Shown here piece by piece: positions 43,787-53,307 of a stretch of DNA of 64,000 nucleotides (positions are counted from its first letter, which is position 1; the number at the start of each line of letters is the position of its first letter). Origin of the DNA: Roseicella aerolata (lineage in GTDB: Bacteria; Pseudomonadota; Alphaproteobacteria; Acetobacterales; Acetobacteraceae). Location of the stretch: NCBI RefSeq assembly GCF_020523605.1, contig NZ_JAJAQI010000024.1, forward strand, positions 25,537 to 89,536. The letters run 5' to 3'. The notes under the pieces were generated by a model. It made no database searches and was not told where the DNA came from. It was given only the letters and a program-made list of their open reading frames with translations. The position numbers and the translations under genes were made by a program.

Positions 43787-45019
43787 TCAGGTCAGTTGCC
43801 AGTCGGGGCCGGGATTGGTGACCGGCGCGCTGCTCGTCACCGTCGCGCCGTCCATCGTCCATTCGGCGACCGAGCCGTCGACGCTCCGCCAGACGATGTC
43901 AGCGCGGCCATCGCCGGTGAGGTCGCCAATGGCCCGCACCGACCAGTTGGCGCCGGGATTGGCGACGGTGGCGGCGGCCGCGATGGTGGCGCCGTTCATC
44001 TGCCAGAGCGCGACCGTGCCGTCGTCATTCTGCCAGAGCAGGTCGTCGCGGTTGTCCGCGTTGAAGTCGGCGACGCCGACCAGGGTCCAGGCCTTCCCGG
44101 GATTGCCGAGGGTGGGGGAGGCGACGACGGAAGGTCCGTTCATAAGCCAGGCGACGACCGAGCCATCCGCGCCGCGCCAGAGGATATCGGCCCTGTTGTC
44201 GCCATCGAGGTCGCCGGTCCCCGCCAGGCTCCACTCATTGCCGGGGTTGGGCAGGGGGGTGGAGGCCGTGATCGTCGCCCCGTTCATCTGCCAGAGCGTG
44301 ACGCCGCCATCGATGTTGCGGAGCAGGATGTCGGACCGGCCATCGCCGTCGAAATCGTTCACGCCCTGCACGGTCCAGTCCGTGCCCGGAGTGCCGATGG
44401 TGGTCTGCGCCACGATGTTGGCGCCGTCCATCTGCCACAGGGCGATGGCGCCATCGTTGTTGCGCAGCAGGATGTCGCCGCGCTGGTCGGCATTGAAATC
44501 GCCGGTGCCGGCGACCGACCAGGTCGGGCCGGGATTGCCGAGGATGGGGCCGGCCAGGATGTTCGGGCCGTTCATCTGCCACTGGGCGATGCTGCCGTCA
44601 TTGTTGCGCCAGAGCAGGTCGGCCAGCTTGTCGCCGTTGTAGTCCACCGCGGTGCGGCCGAGATAGACCGGCGGCAGGGCCTGGAAGACGATGTCGCCCG
44701 GCTGCAGCGCGTTGACGTTGGGAAGGAAGACGCTCTCGAAGGTGCCGGGATTGTAGAAGATGGCGAGGCCGGGCACGCCCGCGACATTGGCGGGCGTGAA
44801 GGTGAGGTTGCCCGCCGTGATGCCGTCGCCGAATTGCAGCTTGTCCGTGCCCGGCTGGAAGTCCTGGACCCAGTTCTGCCCGTCGCCGCGCTCGAAGGCG
44901 AAGATGTCGGCGGCCGGACCGCTGACCAGGAAGTCATCACCGCCGCCGCCGACGATGACATCGCCACCGGCCGAGCCTGCCAGCGTATCCCGCAACGCGG
45001 TGCCGACGATGTATGCCAT
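43787..45019 (-). CDS. FG-GAP/VCBS repeat protein with RTX-like N-terminus
   Basis: 410 residues. A short N-terminal part (LAGSAGGDVIVGGGGDDFLV) has one RTX-type nonapeptide motif, and FERGDGQNWVQDFQPG follows. From about residue 125 there are six tandem repeats of about 48 residues, each with an LW-x-NxDG-x-ALWQMNG core and a calcium-loop such as DFNADQRGDI or DLDGDNRADI. The last repeat is cut short at the C-terminus (PDWQLT). The repeats would form an FG-GAP beta-propeller. There is no signal peptide; secretion by a type I system is possible but no transporter is adjacent. It is probably extracellular and adhesive (inference). Confidence 0.85.
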   Translation of the reverse strand: MAYIVGTALRDTLAGSAGGDVIVGGGGDDFLVSGPAADIFAFERGDGQNWVQDFQPGTDKLQFGDGITAGNLTFTPANVAGVPGLAIFYNPGTFESVFLPNVNALQPGDIVFQALPPVYLGRTAVDYNGDKLADLLWRNNDGSIAQWQMNGPNILAGPILGNPGPTWSVAGTGDFNADQRGDILLRNNDGAIALWQMDGANIVAQTTIGTPGTDWTVQGVNDFDGDGRSDILLRNIDGGVTLWQMNGATITASTPLPNPGNEWSLAGTGDLDGDNRADILWRGADGSVVAWLMNGPSVVASPTLGNPGKAWTLVGVADFNADNRDDLLWQNDDGTVALWQMNGATIAAAATVANPGANWSVRAIGDLTGDGRADIVWRSVDGSVAEWTMDGATVTSSAPVTNPGPDWQLT

Positions 45020-45245
45020 GTGCGTCCCCCTCCTGGATGGCTCGTTCCGAACTGGCGGCGCGCGCCGTTGCCGGCGGCGCCGCGGATTGGGAACGCCGAA
45101 GGGGAAGTTTTGATCCCTAACTATTCCATGATGCCGTCACAAATGCATGCCTTCGCATATGCATCGGGATGCCTGCCACCCGAAGGTCGCGGCGTCTCCG
45201 CGACGTGCCCGGCCTTCCGGGTCTGCCGCGACCCGCCGGCTGCGC

Positions 45246-45467
45246 TCAGCCCTCCGCCGGTTCCTCGGCGGCGGGCGGCCCGTGCCGCTGGCTGATCAGG
45301 ATCAGGCAGGTCCCGGCGACCATGAGCGCAAGGGCAGCAACATCGCCGAGATGGTAGCCGGTGCCGATCCGGCTGCGCCCGTAGAAGGCGAGGGCGGCGA
45401 TGGCGGCCATGATGCCGGTCCAGAGCCAGAGATTGTCGGCGATGCGGGCTTTCAGGCGGCGTGGCAT
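45246..45467 (-). CDS. Small membrane protein
   Basis: 73 residues with two membrane segments: ADNLWLWTGIMAAIAALAFY and VAALALMVAGTCLILIS. A basic N-terminus (MPRRLKARI) suggests a cytoplasmic start. The function is unknown. A closely similar but frameshifted paralogue lies just upstream at 45566-45777, read in the same direction. The gap to the FG-GAP gene shows nothing. Confidence 0.6.
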   Translation of the reverse strand: MPRRLKARIADNLWLWTGIMAAIAALAFYGRSRIGTGYHLGDVAALALMVAGTCLILISQRHGPPAAEEPAEG

Positions 45468-45565
45468 GGCGGGGCGTCCTTCCTTGACCCTGACGACGCC
45501 CCCAACGGACCAACCAGGTGCGCGCTGACACACGGCCGCTCAATTCGGCGGGAGCGGCCTGCGGA

Positions 45566-45777
45566 TCAGGCCTCCCGCTCCTTCGGCGTCGCGGCGGTGG
45601 GCATCCCCTGCCGGCTGATCATGATCAGCAGCATCCCGGCGAAGATGCGCCCCGCGTCATGATTCCGGCGAGGTCGTATCCGCGGCCCGGCCAGCCCTCG
45701 CCGATGGCCGCCAGGACCGCGACAGCCAGGCCGATCGCGGTCCAGAGCCGGAGATTGCTGCCGGCAGGGTCGGTCAT
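45566..45777 (-). pseudogene. Frameshifted paralogue of the small membrane protein
   Basis: Read from the ATG at 45777, the product starts MTDPAGSNLRLWTAIGLAVA and GYDLAGIMT, matching NLWLWTGIMAAIAAL and GYHLGDVAA of the protein at 45246-45467. It then hits an early stop. Adding one base in the G4 run (C4 at 45650-45653 on the + strand) restores TRGRIFAGMLLIMISRQG, which aligns with the intact paralogue to its end with no further gap. Either a recent one-base loss or a sequencing error. Confidence 0.7.
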
Positions 45778-45911
45778 GCTCCTGATCATGGACGTGTCCT
45801 GCCTCCCGGCATGGCGGCGTGGGCGGGACTGCCGCCGGTCCCGCCATGTTCCCGGGCATCATGGACGCGGCAGGATTGCGCGGCGGCCGAAATGGTCTGC
45901 CTTGCTGCGCC

Positions 45912-47036
45912 TCACGCCGTGAAGGTGAAGCGGCTACCGGTGGTGCAGAGGACCAGCGCCTGCGGCATGTCGCGCTTCGCGGCTTCCAGGAAATTCGCCC
46001 CGCTGCAATGCATGGGGAAGACGAAGTCGATATCCTGCGCCTTCAGCTCCGCCATAATGCGGTTCAGGTAGTCCGCCGGCGCCGGCGCCAGGTGGAAGCC
46101 GCCGACCAGCGCATGCACCTTCTCCACCCCCGTCACCTCCCGCGCCCGGCGCACCGTGTTCAGGATGCCGGCATGGCCGCAGGAGGTGATGACCACCAGG
46201 CCGCGCCCCTTCACGTGGTAGCAGGTGGCGTGCTCATGCAGGTGCTGGTCGGGCACCGGCTGGCCGGCCAGCTCGGCGGGCGTGAAGTGGTGGGAGGCGT
46301 ATTTCGCCACCTCGCAGCCGGCGCCGTCCTGCTGGCCGAAGACGACATAGGTGTTGGGCAGCACGCGCTCCTGCGTCACCCGCGGCACCGCGCCGGTGGT
46401 GAAGGCATGCCCCTCGATCACCAGCGGGTCCTCGGACAGCACGGGCCGGATGCGCGCCTCCGCGAGCATCGTGCGGTCCAGTCGCCCGAAGCTGGCGAAG
46501 GCGCCGTTGCCGGCCGGCGAGAGGCGTTGGCAGAAGGCATCCTCCCCGCCGAGATAGAGGCGGAGATCCTCCTTCATCCGCGCCCGGTGCCGCGCCAGGA
46601 AGTCGTCCAGCCCGCCGAGATGGTCGAGATGCCCATGGCTGACCACCAGCGCGTCGAGCGTCGCGGGGTCGAGGCCGAGCAACTCGAGGTTGTTGTTCAG
46701 CGTCTCCCCGGTCCAGCCGAAATCGAGCAGCAGGCGCTTCTCCTCCGCGCCCTTCGCCGAGGTCAGCCAGAGCGAGAGGCCCCATTCGCTGCGCAGCACG
46801 CGCCGCTCCTGCGCGCCGCGGAAGCCGCGCACCCGCTCCACGCGCACGCCGGGCACCTGGGCGCCGCTGATGAAGATGTCGTGGTTGCCGTCGGTGACGA
46901 CCTGGATGGAGAGGCTGTCCACCACCGGCGCCTCGATGCGCGGGGTCGCGGCGCCGGCGGGGCCGGCGACGAAGCCGGTGCAGGCGAGGGTGGCGGCTGT
47001 GCCCTGCAGTAGGGCGCGGCGGGATATGCGGTTCAT
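45912..47036 (-). CDS. Tat-exported MBL-fold metallo-hydrolase
   Basis: 374 residues. A twin-arginine signal (SRRALLQGTAATLACTGF) precedes the fold. VSHGHLDHLGG carries the HxHxDH zinc motif, and VVITSCGHAGILNTVRR and GGFHLAP supply further ligands. It belongs to the MBL proteins that include 7,8-dihydropterin-6-methyl-4-(beta-D-ribofuranosyl)aminobenzene-5'-phosphate synthase-like members; the substrate is unknown. It is the downstream gene of a pair with the amidase, separated by 47 bases, so co-transcription is likely. Confidence 0.87.
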   Translation of the reverse strand: MNRISRRALLQGTAATLACTGFVAGPAGAATPRIEAPVVDSLSIQVVTDGNHDIFISGAQVPGVRVERVRGFRGAQERRVLRSEWGLSLWLTSAKGAEEKRLLLDFGWTGETLNNNLELLGLDPATLDALVVSHGHLDHLGGLDDFLARHRARMKEDLRLYLGGEDAFCQRLSPAGNGAFASFGRLDRTMLAEARIRPVLSEDPLVIEGHAFTTGAVPRVTQERVLPNTYVVFGQQDGAGCEVAKYASHHFTPAELAGQPVPDQHLHEHATCYHVKGRGLVVITSCGHAGILNTVRRAREVTGVEKVHALVGGFHLAPAPADYLNRIMAELKAQDIDFVFPMHCSGANFLEAAKRDMPQALVLCTTGSRFTFTA

Positions 47037-47083
47037 GGCGGCGTCCTTCTCCCGGCAGGGAAGGATGCGCCATGCGCCGGCCT

Positions 47084-48490
47084 CTACGGTGTCGCGAAAC
47101 CCGGCGCGAAGGGCTGCGCCGCCAGGAACCCCGCCGCGGCGCGCAGCACCAGGCTGTCCGCCAGCCGCGGCCCGGCGAGTTGCAGCCCGACCGGCAGGCC
47201 GGCCGGCGTCAGGCCGCAGGGCACCGAGATGGCCGGCCCGTGCGAGAGGTTGAAGGGGTAGGAGAATTCCGCCCAGACCAGCCAGTCCCAGGGGTGCGGG
47301 TCCCAGTGCGGCGGGCGCTGCAGCCCGACCGGGAAGGCGGCGACCGAGGCGGCGGGCGTCGCCAGCAGGTCGAAGCCCGCCTCGGCGAACCAGGCATTGA
47401 CCGCCGCGGCATAGGCGAAGCGGCGGCCCTGCGCGGCATGGCCCTGCATGAAGGAGAAATCGCGGTATGCCTCGGTGCAGGCGAGGAGGCCGGGGTCGAT
47501 CTGCGCCGCCTCCGCCGCATCCTTCGGCAGGAAGGGCCGCATGGCGCCGCCCCAGAGGTCACGCTCCAGCGCCGGGCCGGTGGGGCCCCAGGGCGGCGTC
47601 ACCTGTTCGACGGTCGCGCCCGCGGCTTCCAGCGCCTTCACCGCGGCCGCGACCAATGCCGCGACCTCGGGGTCCACCCGCGCATGGCCGAGATCGGGGC
47701 TGTAGGCGATGCGCAGGCCATGGACGCCGCCCGGCGGGACCTCCGGCGGGAAGGTCTCGCCGAGCGTGGTGTGGTCCAGCGGATGCGGCCCGGCCATCAC
47801 CGAGAACATCAGCGCCGCATCGGCGACGCTGCGGGTGATCGGCCCGGCATGGGAGAGGGCGCCGTTGTTCGGCACCGGCGCATAGGGCACCCGGCCATAG
47901 GTCGGCTTGAAGCCGACCGCGCCGCAGAAATGCGCGGGCAGGCGGATGGACCCCGCCCCATCCGTGCCGAGATGCAGCGGCCCGCATCCTGCCCCGGCCA
48001 GCGCCGCGGCCCCCGAGGACGACCCGCCCGAGGTCGTCCCGTGCTTCCACGGGTTGTGCGTGGCGCCGGTCAGCGGGTTGTGGCTGACCGCGGTCCAGCC
48101 ATGCTCCGTGCTGGTGGTCTTGCCGAGGATGATGGCGCCCGCTGCCCGCAGCCGGGCAACCAGCGGCGCGTCGGCCCTGGCCGGCGCCGCGTCCGAGAGG
48201 CGGGAGCCGCGCCGGGTCGGCAGGCCCTCCACCGCCTGGATGTCCTTGATGGTGACCGGCACGCCATGCAGCGGGCCGGGCGCCTCGCCGCGCATCAGCG
48301 CGGCTTCCGCGGCGCGGGCGGCCGCACGGGCGCGCGCCTCGTCCAGCACCACGAAGGCGTTCAGCTTCGGTTCGCAGGCGGCGATGCGCGCCAGCACCGC
48401 CTCCGTCACCTCGACGGGCGAGGCGCGCTTCGCGCGGACCAGGGCGGCAAGCTCAGTGGCGGAGGCAGTGGCGAGGTCGGTCGTCTGCAT
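47084..48490 (-). CDS. Amidase signature family hydrolase
   Basis: 468 residues. The catalytic lysine is in VTIKDIQAVEGLPT, and GTTSGGSSSGAAAL carries both catalytic serines with the usual Gly/Ser-rich loop. GAVGFKPTYGRVPY follows. It hydrolyses an amide bond; the substrate cannot be told. GatA function is unlikely since no gatB/C genes are near. It is followed by the MBL-fold gene, and the PNPOx-like gene lies upstream 51 bases away on the same strand, so all three may form one unit. Confidence 0.92.
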   Translation of the reverse strand: MQTTDLATASATELAALVRAKRASPVEVTEAVLARIAACEPKLNAFVVLDEARARAAARAAEAALMRGEAPGPLHGVPVTIKDIQAVEGLPTRRGSRLSDAAPARADAPLVARLRAAGAIILGKTTSTEHGWTAVSHNPLTGATHNPWKHGTTSGGSSSGAAALAGAGCGPLHLGTDGAGSIRLPAHFCGAVGFKPTYGRVPYAPVPNNGALSHAGPITRSVADAALMFSVMAGPHPLDHTTLGETFPPEVPPGGVHGLRIAYSPDLGHARVDPEVAALVAAAVKALEAAGATVEQVTPPWGPTGPALERDLWGGAMRPFLPKDAAEAAQIDPGLLACTEAYRDFSFMQGHAAQGRRFAYAAAVNAWFAEAGFDLLATPAASVAAFPVGLQRPPHWDPHPWDWLVWAEFSYPFNLSHGPAISVPCGLTPAGLPVGLQLAGPRLADSLVLRAAAGFLAAQPFAPGFATP

Positions 48491-48541
48491 GCGCCGAGCA
48501 TCGCGCGCCGGCCGAACGGCGTCCAGCCGGCGTGGTGGCCG

Positions 48542-49270
48542 CTACTCCTTCCCGTAGGTCGTCCGGTAGCTCTCCAGCATCAGCTCATCCAGCCGCCGGC
48601 CGGGGGTGAAGCCGGCAAGACCTTCCGGGAAGGGCACGCCCTCCGGCATGCGCGGGCAGGGCTCGGCGGCGCCGATCACCTGGGTGACCGGGAAGCGCGT
48701 GGCATAGATCGGCAGTGCATAGTCCTCCTCCTCATCCGCCACGCCCTTGCTGCGGATCTTGCCGCTGGCCTGCTCGATCTCCATGCCGATGACGGTGGTC
48801 GCCTTCAGCTCCTGCGCCGTGCTCGGGCGCAGCTCGGCATTCCGGCCGGGATAGAAGCGGTCGATCATGGCATCCAGCGCGCGGCTCTTCGCCGCCGGGT
48901 CGTCCACGACCCGCGCGGTGCCGAAGCACATGGCGGAGCGGTAGTCGACCGAATGGTTGAAGCCGCAGCGGGCGAGGACGAGGCTGTCGAGATGCGTCAC
49001 CGTCAGGCAGACCGGCACGCCGCCCTTCTGGCTGCGCAGCATCCGGCTGGCGGAGGAGCCGTGCCAGTAGAGATGCTCCCCCTCCCGCCAGAAGGCGGTC
49101 GGCGTGCAGTAGGGCTGGCCGTCGATGACATAGGCGATGTGGCAGACCATCGCCGCATCCAGGATGGCGTGCACCGATTCCTTGTCGTAGCGCCCCCGCT
49201 CATGCAGGCGGCGGACCTTGTTCCGCTCGGAGACGGGATAGGCATCGGGCGGGGTCACGGAATCGGGCAT
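48542..49270 (-). CDS. Pyridoxamine 5'-phosphate oxidase family protein
   Basis: 242 residues. VSERNKVRRLHERGRYDKES, then CHIAYVIDGQPYCTPTAFWR and HLYWHGSSASRMLRS, and CLTVTHLDSLVLARCGFNHS give the split-barrel FMN-binding fold of PF12900. These proteins bind FMN or haem and are not usual PdxH. It is divergent from a MocR-type regulator, a common pairing, and shares a control region with inverted repeats. The ATG at 49270 is chosen since the domain begins directly after it. Confidence 0.88.
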   Translation of the reverse strand: MPDSVTPPDAYPVSERNKVRRLHERGRYDKESVHAILDAAMVCHIAYVIDGQPYCTPTAFWREGEHLYWHGSSASRMLRSQKGGVPVCLTVTHLDSLVLARCGFNHSVDYRSAMCFGTARVVDDPAAKSRALDAMIDRFYPGRNAELRPSTAQELKATTVIGMEIEQASGKIRSKGVADEEEDYALPIYATRFPVTQVIGAAEPCPRMPEGVPFPEGLAGFTPGRRLDELMLESYRTTYGKE

Positions 49271-49288
49271 CGGGGCACTCGGTGCGGG

Positions 49289-49363
49289 TTGGACAGGCGG
49301 CCATGAAAGCCGCAAGATTGGACCGGCGCGAGGGCCAATCCAGGCCGGTCGCACTGGTCCAAT
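49289..49363. promoter_or_regulatory. Candidate MocR operator repeats
   Basis: TTGGAC (49289), ATTGGACC (49317-49324), CCAATCC (49335) and GGTCCAAT (49356-49363) lie between the divergent starts. The second and fourth are perfect inverses; the first is a direct repeat of the second. MocR/PdxR regulators bind direct and inverted repeats of this kind. Confidence 0.5.
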
Positions 49364-49368
49364 CCGCC

Positions 49369-50835
49369 ATGCCCCGGGACGCCGGTCCCATCGAGCTGAT
49401 GCTGCCCGCCCCCGACCGCGCCAGCCCCGTGCCGGTGCTGCGGCAGCTCTACCTGGCGCTGCGCGGGGCGATTCTCGCCGGCGTCCTGCCGCCGGGCGCG
49501 CGGCTGCCGCCCACCCGCGCGCTGGCGGCGCAGATGAGCCTCGCCCGCAACACCGTGGTCGCGGCCTATGAGCAATTGCTCGCCGAGGGCTTCATCGAGG
49601 GCCGGGTCGGCGCCGGCAGCTTCGTCTCCCGCGAATTGCCGGAGGGGCTGGAGGCGCCTTCCGCCCCGCCGCCGGCCGAAGTGGCGCCGGCCCCGCCGCC
49701 CGTCGCGCGGCGCTCCGCCCCGGAGGGCCCCGCGGTCGATGAGCTTTCGGCCCGGCCCTTCAACACCGGCCGCACCGGCTGGGACGACCGGTCCCGGCGC
49801 ATCTGGCGCAGCCTGACCCTGCGGCGGCTCTCGGCGCCGGACCCCTCCATGTTCGGCTATGGCGACCCGCAGGGCAGCCGCGCGCTCAGGGAGGCGATCG
49901 CGCGCTACCTCCGCGCCGCCCGCGCCGTGCGCTGCGATCCGGACCAGGTGGTGGTGACGGCTGGCGCGCAGCAGGCGATCGACCTGGTGCTGCGCGTGCT
50001 GCTGCGGCCGGGCGACCCGGTCTGGGTGGAGGACCCGTGCTACCCCGCGCTCCGCGCGGCGCTGGCCGCCGCGGGGGCGCGCATCGTCCCCGTGCCGGTG
50101 GACGCGCAGGGGATGGAGGTCGCGGCCGGCATCGCCGCGGCGCCCGAGGCGCGGCTCGCCTATGTCACGCCGTCCTCGCAATACCCGATGGGCGTCGTGC
50201 TCTCCATGGCGAGAAGGCTGGAACTGCTGGCCTGGGCGCGGCGCGCCGGCGCCTGGCTGCTGGAGGACGACTATGACAGCGAGTTCCGCTATGCCGGGCG
50301 CCCGCTGGCCTCCCTGCAGGGGATCGATGACGCGGGGCGCGTCATCTATGTCGGCACCTTCAGCAAGGTGATCTTCCCCGGGCTGCGCCTGGGCTACTGC
50401 GTGCTGCCGCCGGCCCTGCTGGAACCCGTGCGGGCGGTGCGGCTGCTGACGGACTGGCACCCCGCCACGCTGGCCGAGGGGGTGGTGACGGATTTCCTGG
50501 CGGAGGGGCATTTCGCCCAGCACCTGCGGCGGATGCGGCTGCAGTACCGCGCGGCGCGGGACGCGCTGGTGGCGGCGCTGCGGGAGCATGGGCCGGAGGC
50601 CGTGGCGGTGGAGCCGCCCGACCAGGGGCTGAAGCTGCTGGCCCGGCTCAGGGGCGGGCGCAGCGATGTCGCGGTGGCGGAGGCCGCGGCGCGGCGCGGC
50701 GTGGTGGCGCGGCCGGTCAGCCCGATGTTCCTGGCGGCGCCGCCGGTGCAGGCGCTGATGCTCGGCTTCTCGGGGCATGAGCCGGCGGCGCTGCGCCGCG
50801 CGGCACGGGGGCTGGTGGCGGCGATCGGCGGCTAA
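49369..50835 (+). CDS. MocR-family (PdxR-like) transcriptional regulator
   Basis: 488 residues. An N-terminal GntR winged helix (ALRGAILAGVLPPGARLPPT; RALAAQMSLARNTVVAAYEQ) is joined by a proline-rich linker to a fold-type I aminotransferase-like domain. In this, the PLP lysine is K333 in GTFSKVIFPGLRLG and DDYDSEF precedes it. MocR proteins sense PLP or related amines and often control vitamin B6 genes. It is divergent from the PNPOx-like gene, its likely target. ATG at 49369 is chosen because the operator-like repeats precede it; ATG at 49303 is also in frame. Confidence 0.92.
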   Translation: MPRDAGPIELMLPAPDRASPVPVLRQLYLALRGAILAGVLPPGARLPPTRALAAQMSLARNTVVAAYEQLLAEGFIEGRVGAGSFVSRELPEGLEAPSAPPPAEVAPAPPPVARRSAPEGPAVDELSARPFNTGRTGWDDRSRRIWRSLTLRRLSAPDPSMFGYGDPQGSRALREAIARYLRAARAVRCDPDQVVVTAGAQQAIDLVLRVLLRPGDPVWVEDPCYPALRAALAAAGARIVPVPVDAQGMEVAAGIAAAPEARLAYVTPSSQYPMGVVLSMARRLELLAWARRAGAWLLEDDYDSEFRYAGRPLASLQGIDDAGRVIYVGTFSKVIFPGLRLGYCVLPPALLEPVRAVRLLTDWHPATLAEGVVTDFLAEGHFAQHLRRMRLQYRAARDALVAALREHGPEAVAVEPPDQGLKLLARLRGGRSDVAVAEAAARRGVVARPVSPMFLAAPPVQALMLGFSGHEPAALRRAARGLVAAIGG

Positions 50836-50910
50836 TGCCCGGCGGCGTTGAGGGTGCCGCATCAACCGCCCCTGCAGCGCCGGGCGATCTGCTCCGCAAA
50901 GCCCGGCCGG

Positions 50911-50952
50911 AGCGGATCGCGGGCGGGCGTTCAGGTGCGAACGCAATCCGCT
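50911..50952 (+). repeat. Composite repeat, fused short copy
   Basis: AGCGGATCGCGGGCGGGCG, the left half, runs straight into TTCAGGTGCGAACGCAATCC and GCT, the right arm of the palindrome. The spacer and one arm seem to be lost. It abuts the transposase remnant. Confidence 0.6.
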
Positions 50953-50969
50953 GCAGCGCCGCAGCGACG

Positions 50970-51305
50970 CTGTCCGTTTCAGGTGGGCGCGTCGTGCGGC
51001 TGCCTGACGTGCGCATGGCCAGCGTGACCAGGCGATGACATGGGCTGCCCGGATGCGCCGCTGCGCGAGGCGGCTGGCAACGCGCCGGATCTCCCGGAGT
51101 GGCAGCGGATGAGGCGCGGCGTCGCGCGGCTGCCCTGCCCGGTGTTTCCTCGGGCCGCGGCGCGTGGGCCTTGTGGCGGATCGTCGCCAGCATGGCGAAG
51201 GCCAGCACGGCCAGCGCGACGTGGCGGTGCCGGCCGTGCCGGCGCCCTAGTCTCCTCGTGGTCGGGGCCGAGTTCGCTCCTGGCGGTTCCGAAGGCGACC
51301 TCGAT
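50970..51305 (-). pseudogene. IS701-like transposase remnant (C-terminal part)
   Basis: Read leftward in three frames in turn: [20 protein letters not shown], then [20 protein letters not shown], then [20 protein letters not shown] followed by IAWSRW. These are successive blocks of the C-terminal part of IS701/IS4-type DDE transposases. At least two frameshifts separate them, one of them near 51093, and the 5' part of the gene is absent. No terminal inverted repeats were found. Confidence 0.65.
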
Positions 51306-51491
51306 GGCCCTGGCGCTGCCGCTCGATCGCGACCGAGGTCTCGATCGCGGTTGCTGCCATCGGCGAGGCTGTGGCGGACCGGCGGGGCGCGCGCAGATAC
51401 CCGTTGCCCCATCCCGGTGCCCGTCCGCATAAGGAGGCACTGGCGCCATCCGGCCAATGCCGCGCCGGCTGGCCTTGGGAAGGAAGCCGCC

Positions 51492-53198
51492 ATGGAAAGG
51501 CCAGCAGCCGATCTCGCCGCAGCCATTGACCAGGGGCGGGGCGCCACGCCCGCCGATCTGGTGCTGAAAGGCGGGCGCGTTTTCAACCTGGTCACCGGTG
51601 CGCTGGTGGAGACCGATGTCGCGGTCTGTGCCGACCGGATTGTCGGCACGCATGGGGACTATCGCGGCCGGCATGAGATCGACGTCTCCGGACTGGTGCT
51701 GGTGCCCGGCTTCATCGACACGCATCTGCACATCGAATCCTCGCTGGTCACGCCTTTCGAGTTCGACCGCTGCGTTGCTCCGCGCGGCGTCACGACGGCC
51801 ATTTGCGACCCGCACGAGATCGCCAATGTCGCCGGTATCGAGGGCATCCGCTATTTCCTGCAAGCGGCCGAGCGCACCGTGATGGACCTGCGCGTCCAGC
51901 TTTCCAGCTGCGTGCCGGCGACCGGGATGGAGACGTCCGGCGCGCGGCTGGATGCGGCGGACCTGTTGCCGCTGGCGCAGCATCCGAAGGTGATCGGCCT
52001 GGCCGAGTTCATGGACTATCCCGGGGTGCTGCGCCGCGACCCTGGCTGCCTGGCCAAGCTGCGTGCCTTCCAGGGGCGGCACATCGACGGCCATGCGCCG
52101 CTGCTGCGGGGCATGGACCTCAACGGCTATCTCGCCGCAGGCATCCGGACCGACCACGAGACGACGAGTGCCGCGGAGGCGCTGGAGAAGCTGTCCAAAG
52201 GCATGGCGGTCCTGGTGCGGGAGGGATCGGTCTCCAGGGATCTGCAGGCGCTGGCGGCGATCATCACGGAGCGGCACTCGCCCTTCCTCGCCTTCTGCAC
52301 CGACGACCGCAACCCGCTCGACATCGCCGAACACGGGCATCTGGACCACATGATCCGCACGGCCATCGCCTTGGGCGCGGATCCGCTGGCCGTGTACCGG
52401 GCCGCCAGCCACTCCGCCGCACGGATCTTCGGGCTGGCCGACCGCGGCCTGATCGCCCCGGGCTGGCGCGCCGACATTGTCGCCCTCGACGCGCTGGAGA
52501 GCTGCCGGGCCCGGCTGGTGCTCTGTGGCGGCGTGGTGGCGGACGAGGATGCCTTTGCCCGGCGCCAAATGATCCCGCCCATCGCCCGCCACAGCGTGCG
52601 CGCGCCACAGGTTTCCGCCGCCGATTTCCGCCGCCCCGCGCCCGGCGGGCCGAGCCCGGTGATCGGCATCCTCCCCGGCCGCATCATCACCGAGCGGCTG
52701 GAGGCGACATTGCCCGTGGAGGATGGTGTCTCGGTTCCCGACCTCGCCGCCGATCTCGTGAAGATCGCCATCGTCGAGCGGCACGGGGTGAACGGCAACC
52801 GTGCGGTCGGCTTCGTGAAGGGCTTCGGCCTGCAGCGCGGCGCCATCGCCTCCACCGTCTGCCACGATCACCACAACATCGCGGTGGTCGGCACCAGCGA
52901 TTCCGACATGGCGCTGGCCTGCAACCGCCTGGGTGCGATCGAGGGCGGCTTCGTGGTCGCCGCCGGCGGCCGGGTGCTGGCGGAGGTTGCCCTGCCCATC
53001 GCCGGGCTGATGAGCCTCAAGCCCTTCGAGGCCGTCAGGGAGGAGCTCTCCGCCCTGCGCGCCGCCGCGTATTCGCTCGGGGTGACGCTGGAAGAGCCCT
53101 TCCTGCAGCTGGCCTTCCTGGCCCTGCCCGTGATCCCGCACCTGAAGATCACCGATCGCGGCATGGTGGATGTGGACCGCTTCGTCGTGATCGCCTGA
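51492..53198 (+). CDS. ade: Adenine deaminase
   Basis: 568 residues. [20 protein letters not shown] opens the amidohydrolase fold; [18 protein letters not shown] holds the metal-binding HxH, and [16 protein letters not shown] and IVALDAL follow. The second half ([35 protein letters not shown]) is the C-terminal domain characteristic of AdeC. It converts adenine to hypoxanthine and ammonia, feeding purine salvage. AGGAAG lies six bases before the ATG. It is a stand-alone gene behind a transposase remnant, with topB convergent. Confidence 0.94.
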   Translation: MERPAADLAAAIDQGRGATPADLVLKGGRVFNLVTGALVETDVAVCADRIVGTHGDYRGRHEIDVSGLVLVPGFIDTHLHIESSLVTPFEFDRCVAPRGVTTAICDPHEIANVAGIEGIRYFLQAAERTVMDLRVQLSSCVPATGMETSGARLDAADLLPLAQHPKVIGLAEFMDYPGVLRRDPGCLAKLRAFQGRHIDGHAPLLRGMDLNGYLAAGIRTDHETTSAAEALEKLSKGMAVLVREGSVSRDLQALAAIITERHSPFLAFCTDDRNPLDIAEHGHLDHMIRTAIALGADPLAVYRAASHSAARIFGLADRGLIAPGWRADIVALDALESCRARLVLCGGVVADEDAFARRQMIPPIARHSVRAPQVSAADFRRPAPGGPSPVIGILPGRIITERLEATLPVEDGVSVPDLAADLVKIAIVERHGVNGNRAVGFVKGFGLQRGAIASTVCHDHHNIAVVGTSDSDMALACNRLGAIEGGFVVAAGGRVLAEVALPIAGLMSLKPFEAVREELSALRAAAYSLGVTLEEPFLQLAFLALPVIPHLKITDRGMVDVDRFVVIA

Positions 53199-53307
53199 CC
53201 CGCACCCTCCTGGTCAGGCCGGCTCATGGCTGCAGGACCGCTGCCCGCCCAACGCGGCCTCCTTGTTGCCGAAGGGGATCTTCAGTTCAGGGCGCGATCC
53301 TTGCCGA

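Larger units (their letters stand above)
50836..51491. other. Intergenic region with transposase remnant
   Basis: 656 bases. It contains a fused palindromic repeat at 50911-50952 and a degenerate IS701-like transposase at 50970-51305. Bases 51306-51491 show only the ribosome-binding site AGGAAG of the following gene. Confidence 0.6.

Noticed and set aside
43787..45019. Tandem repeats considered as a CRISPR array
   Set aside because: The periodicity of about 144 bases is coding and corresponds to FG-GAP protein repeats.
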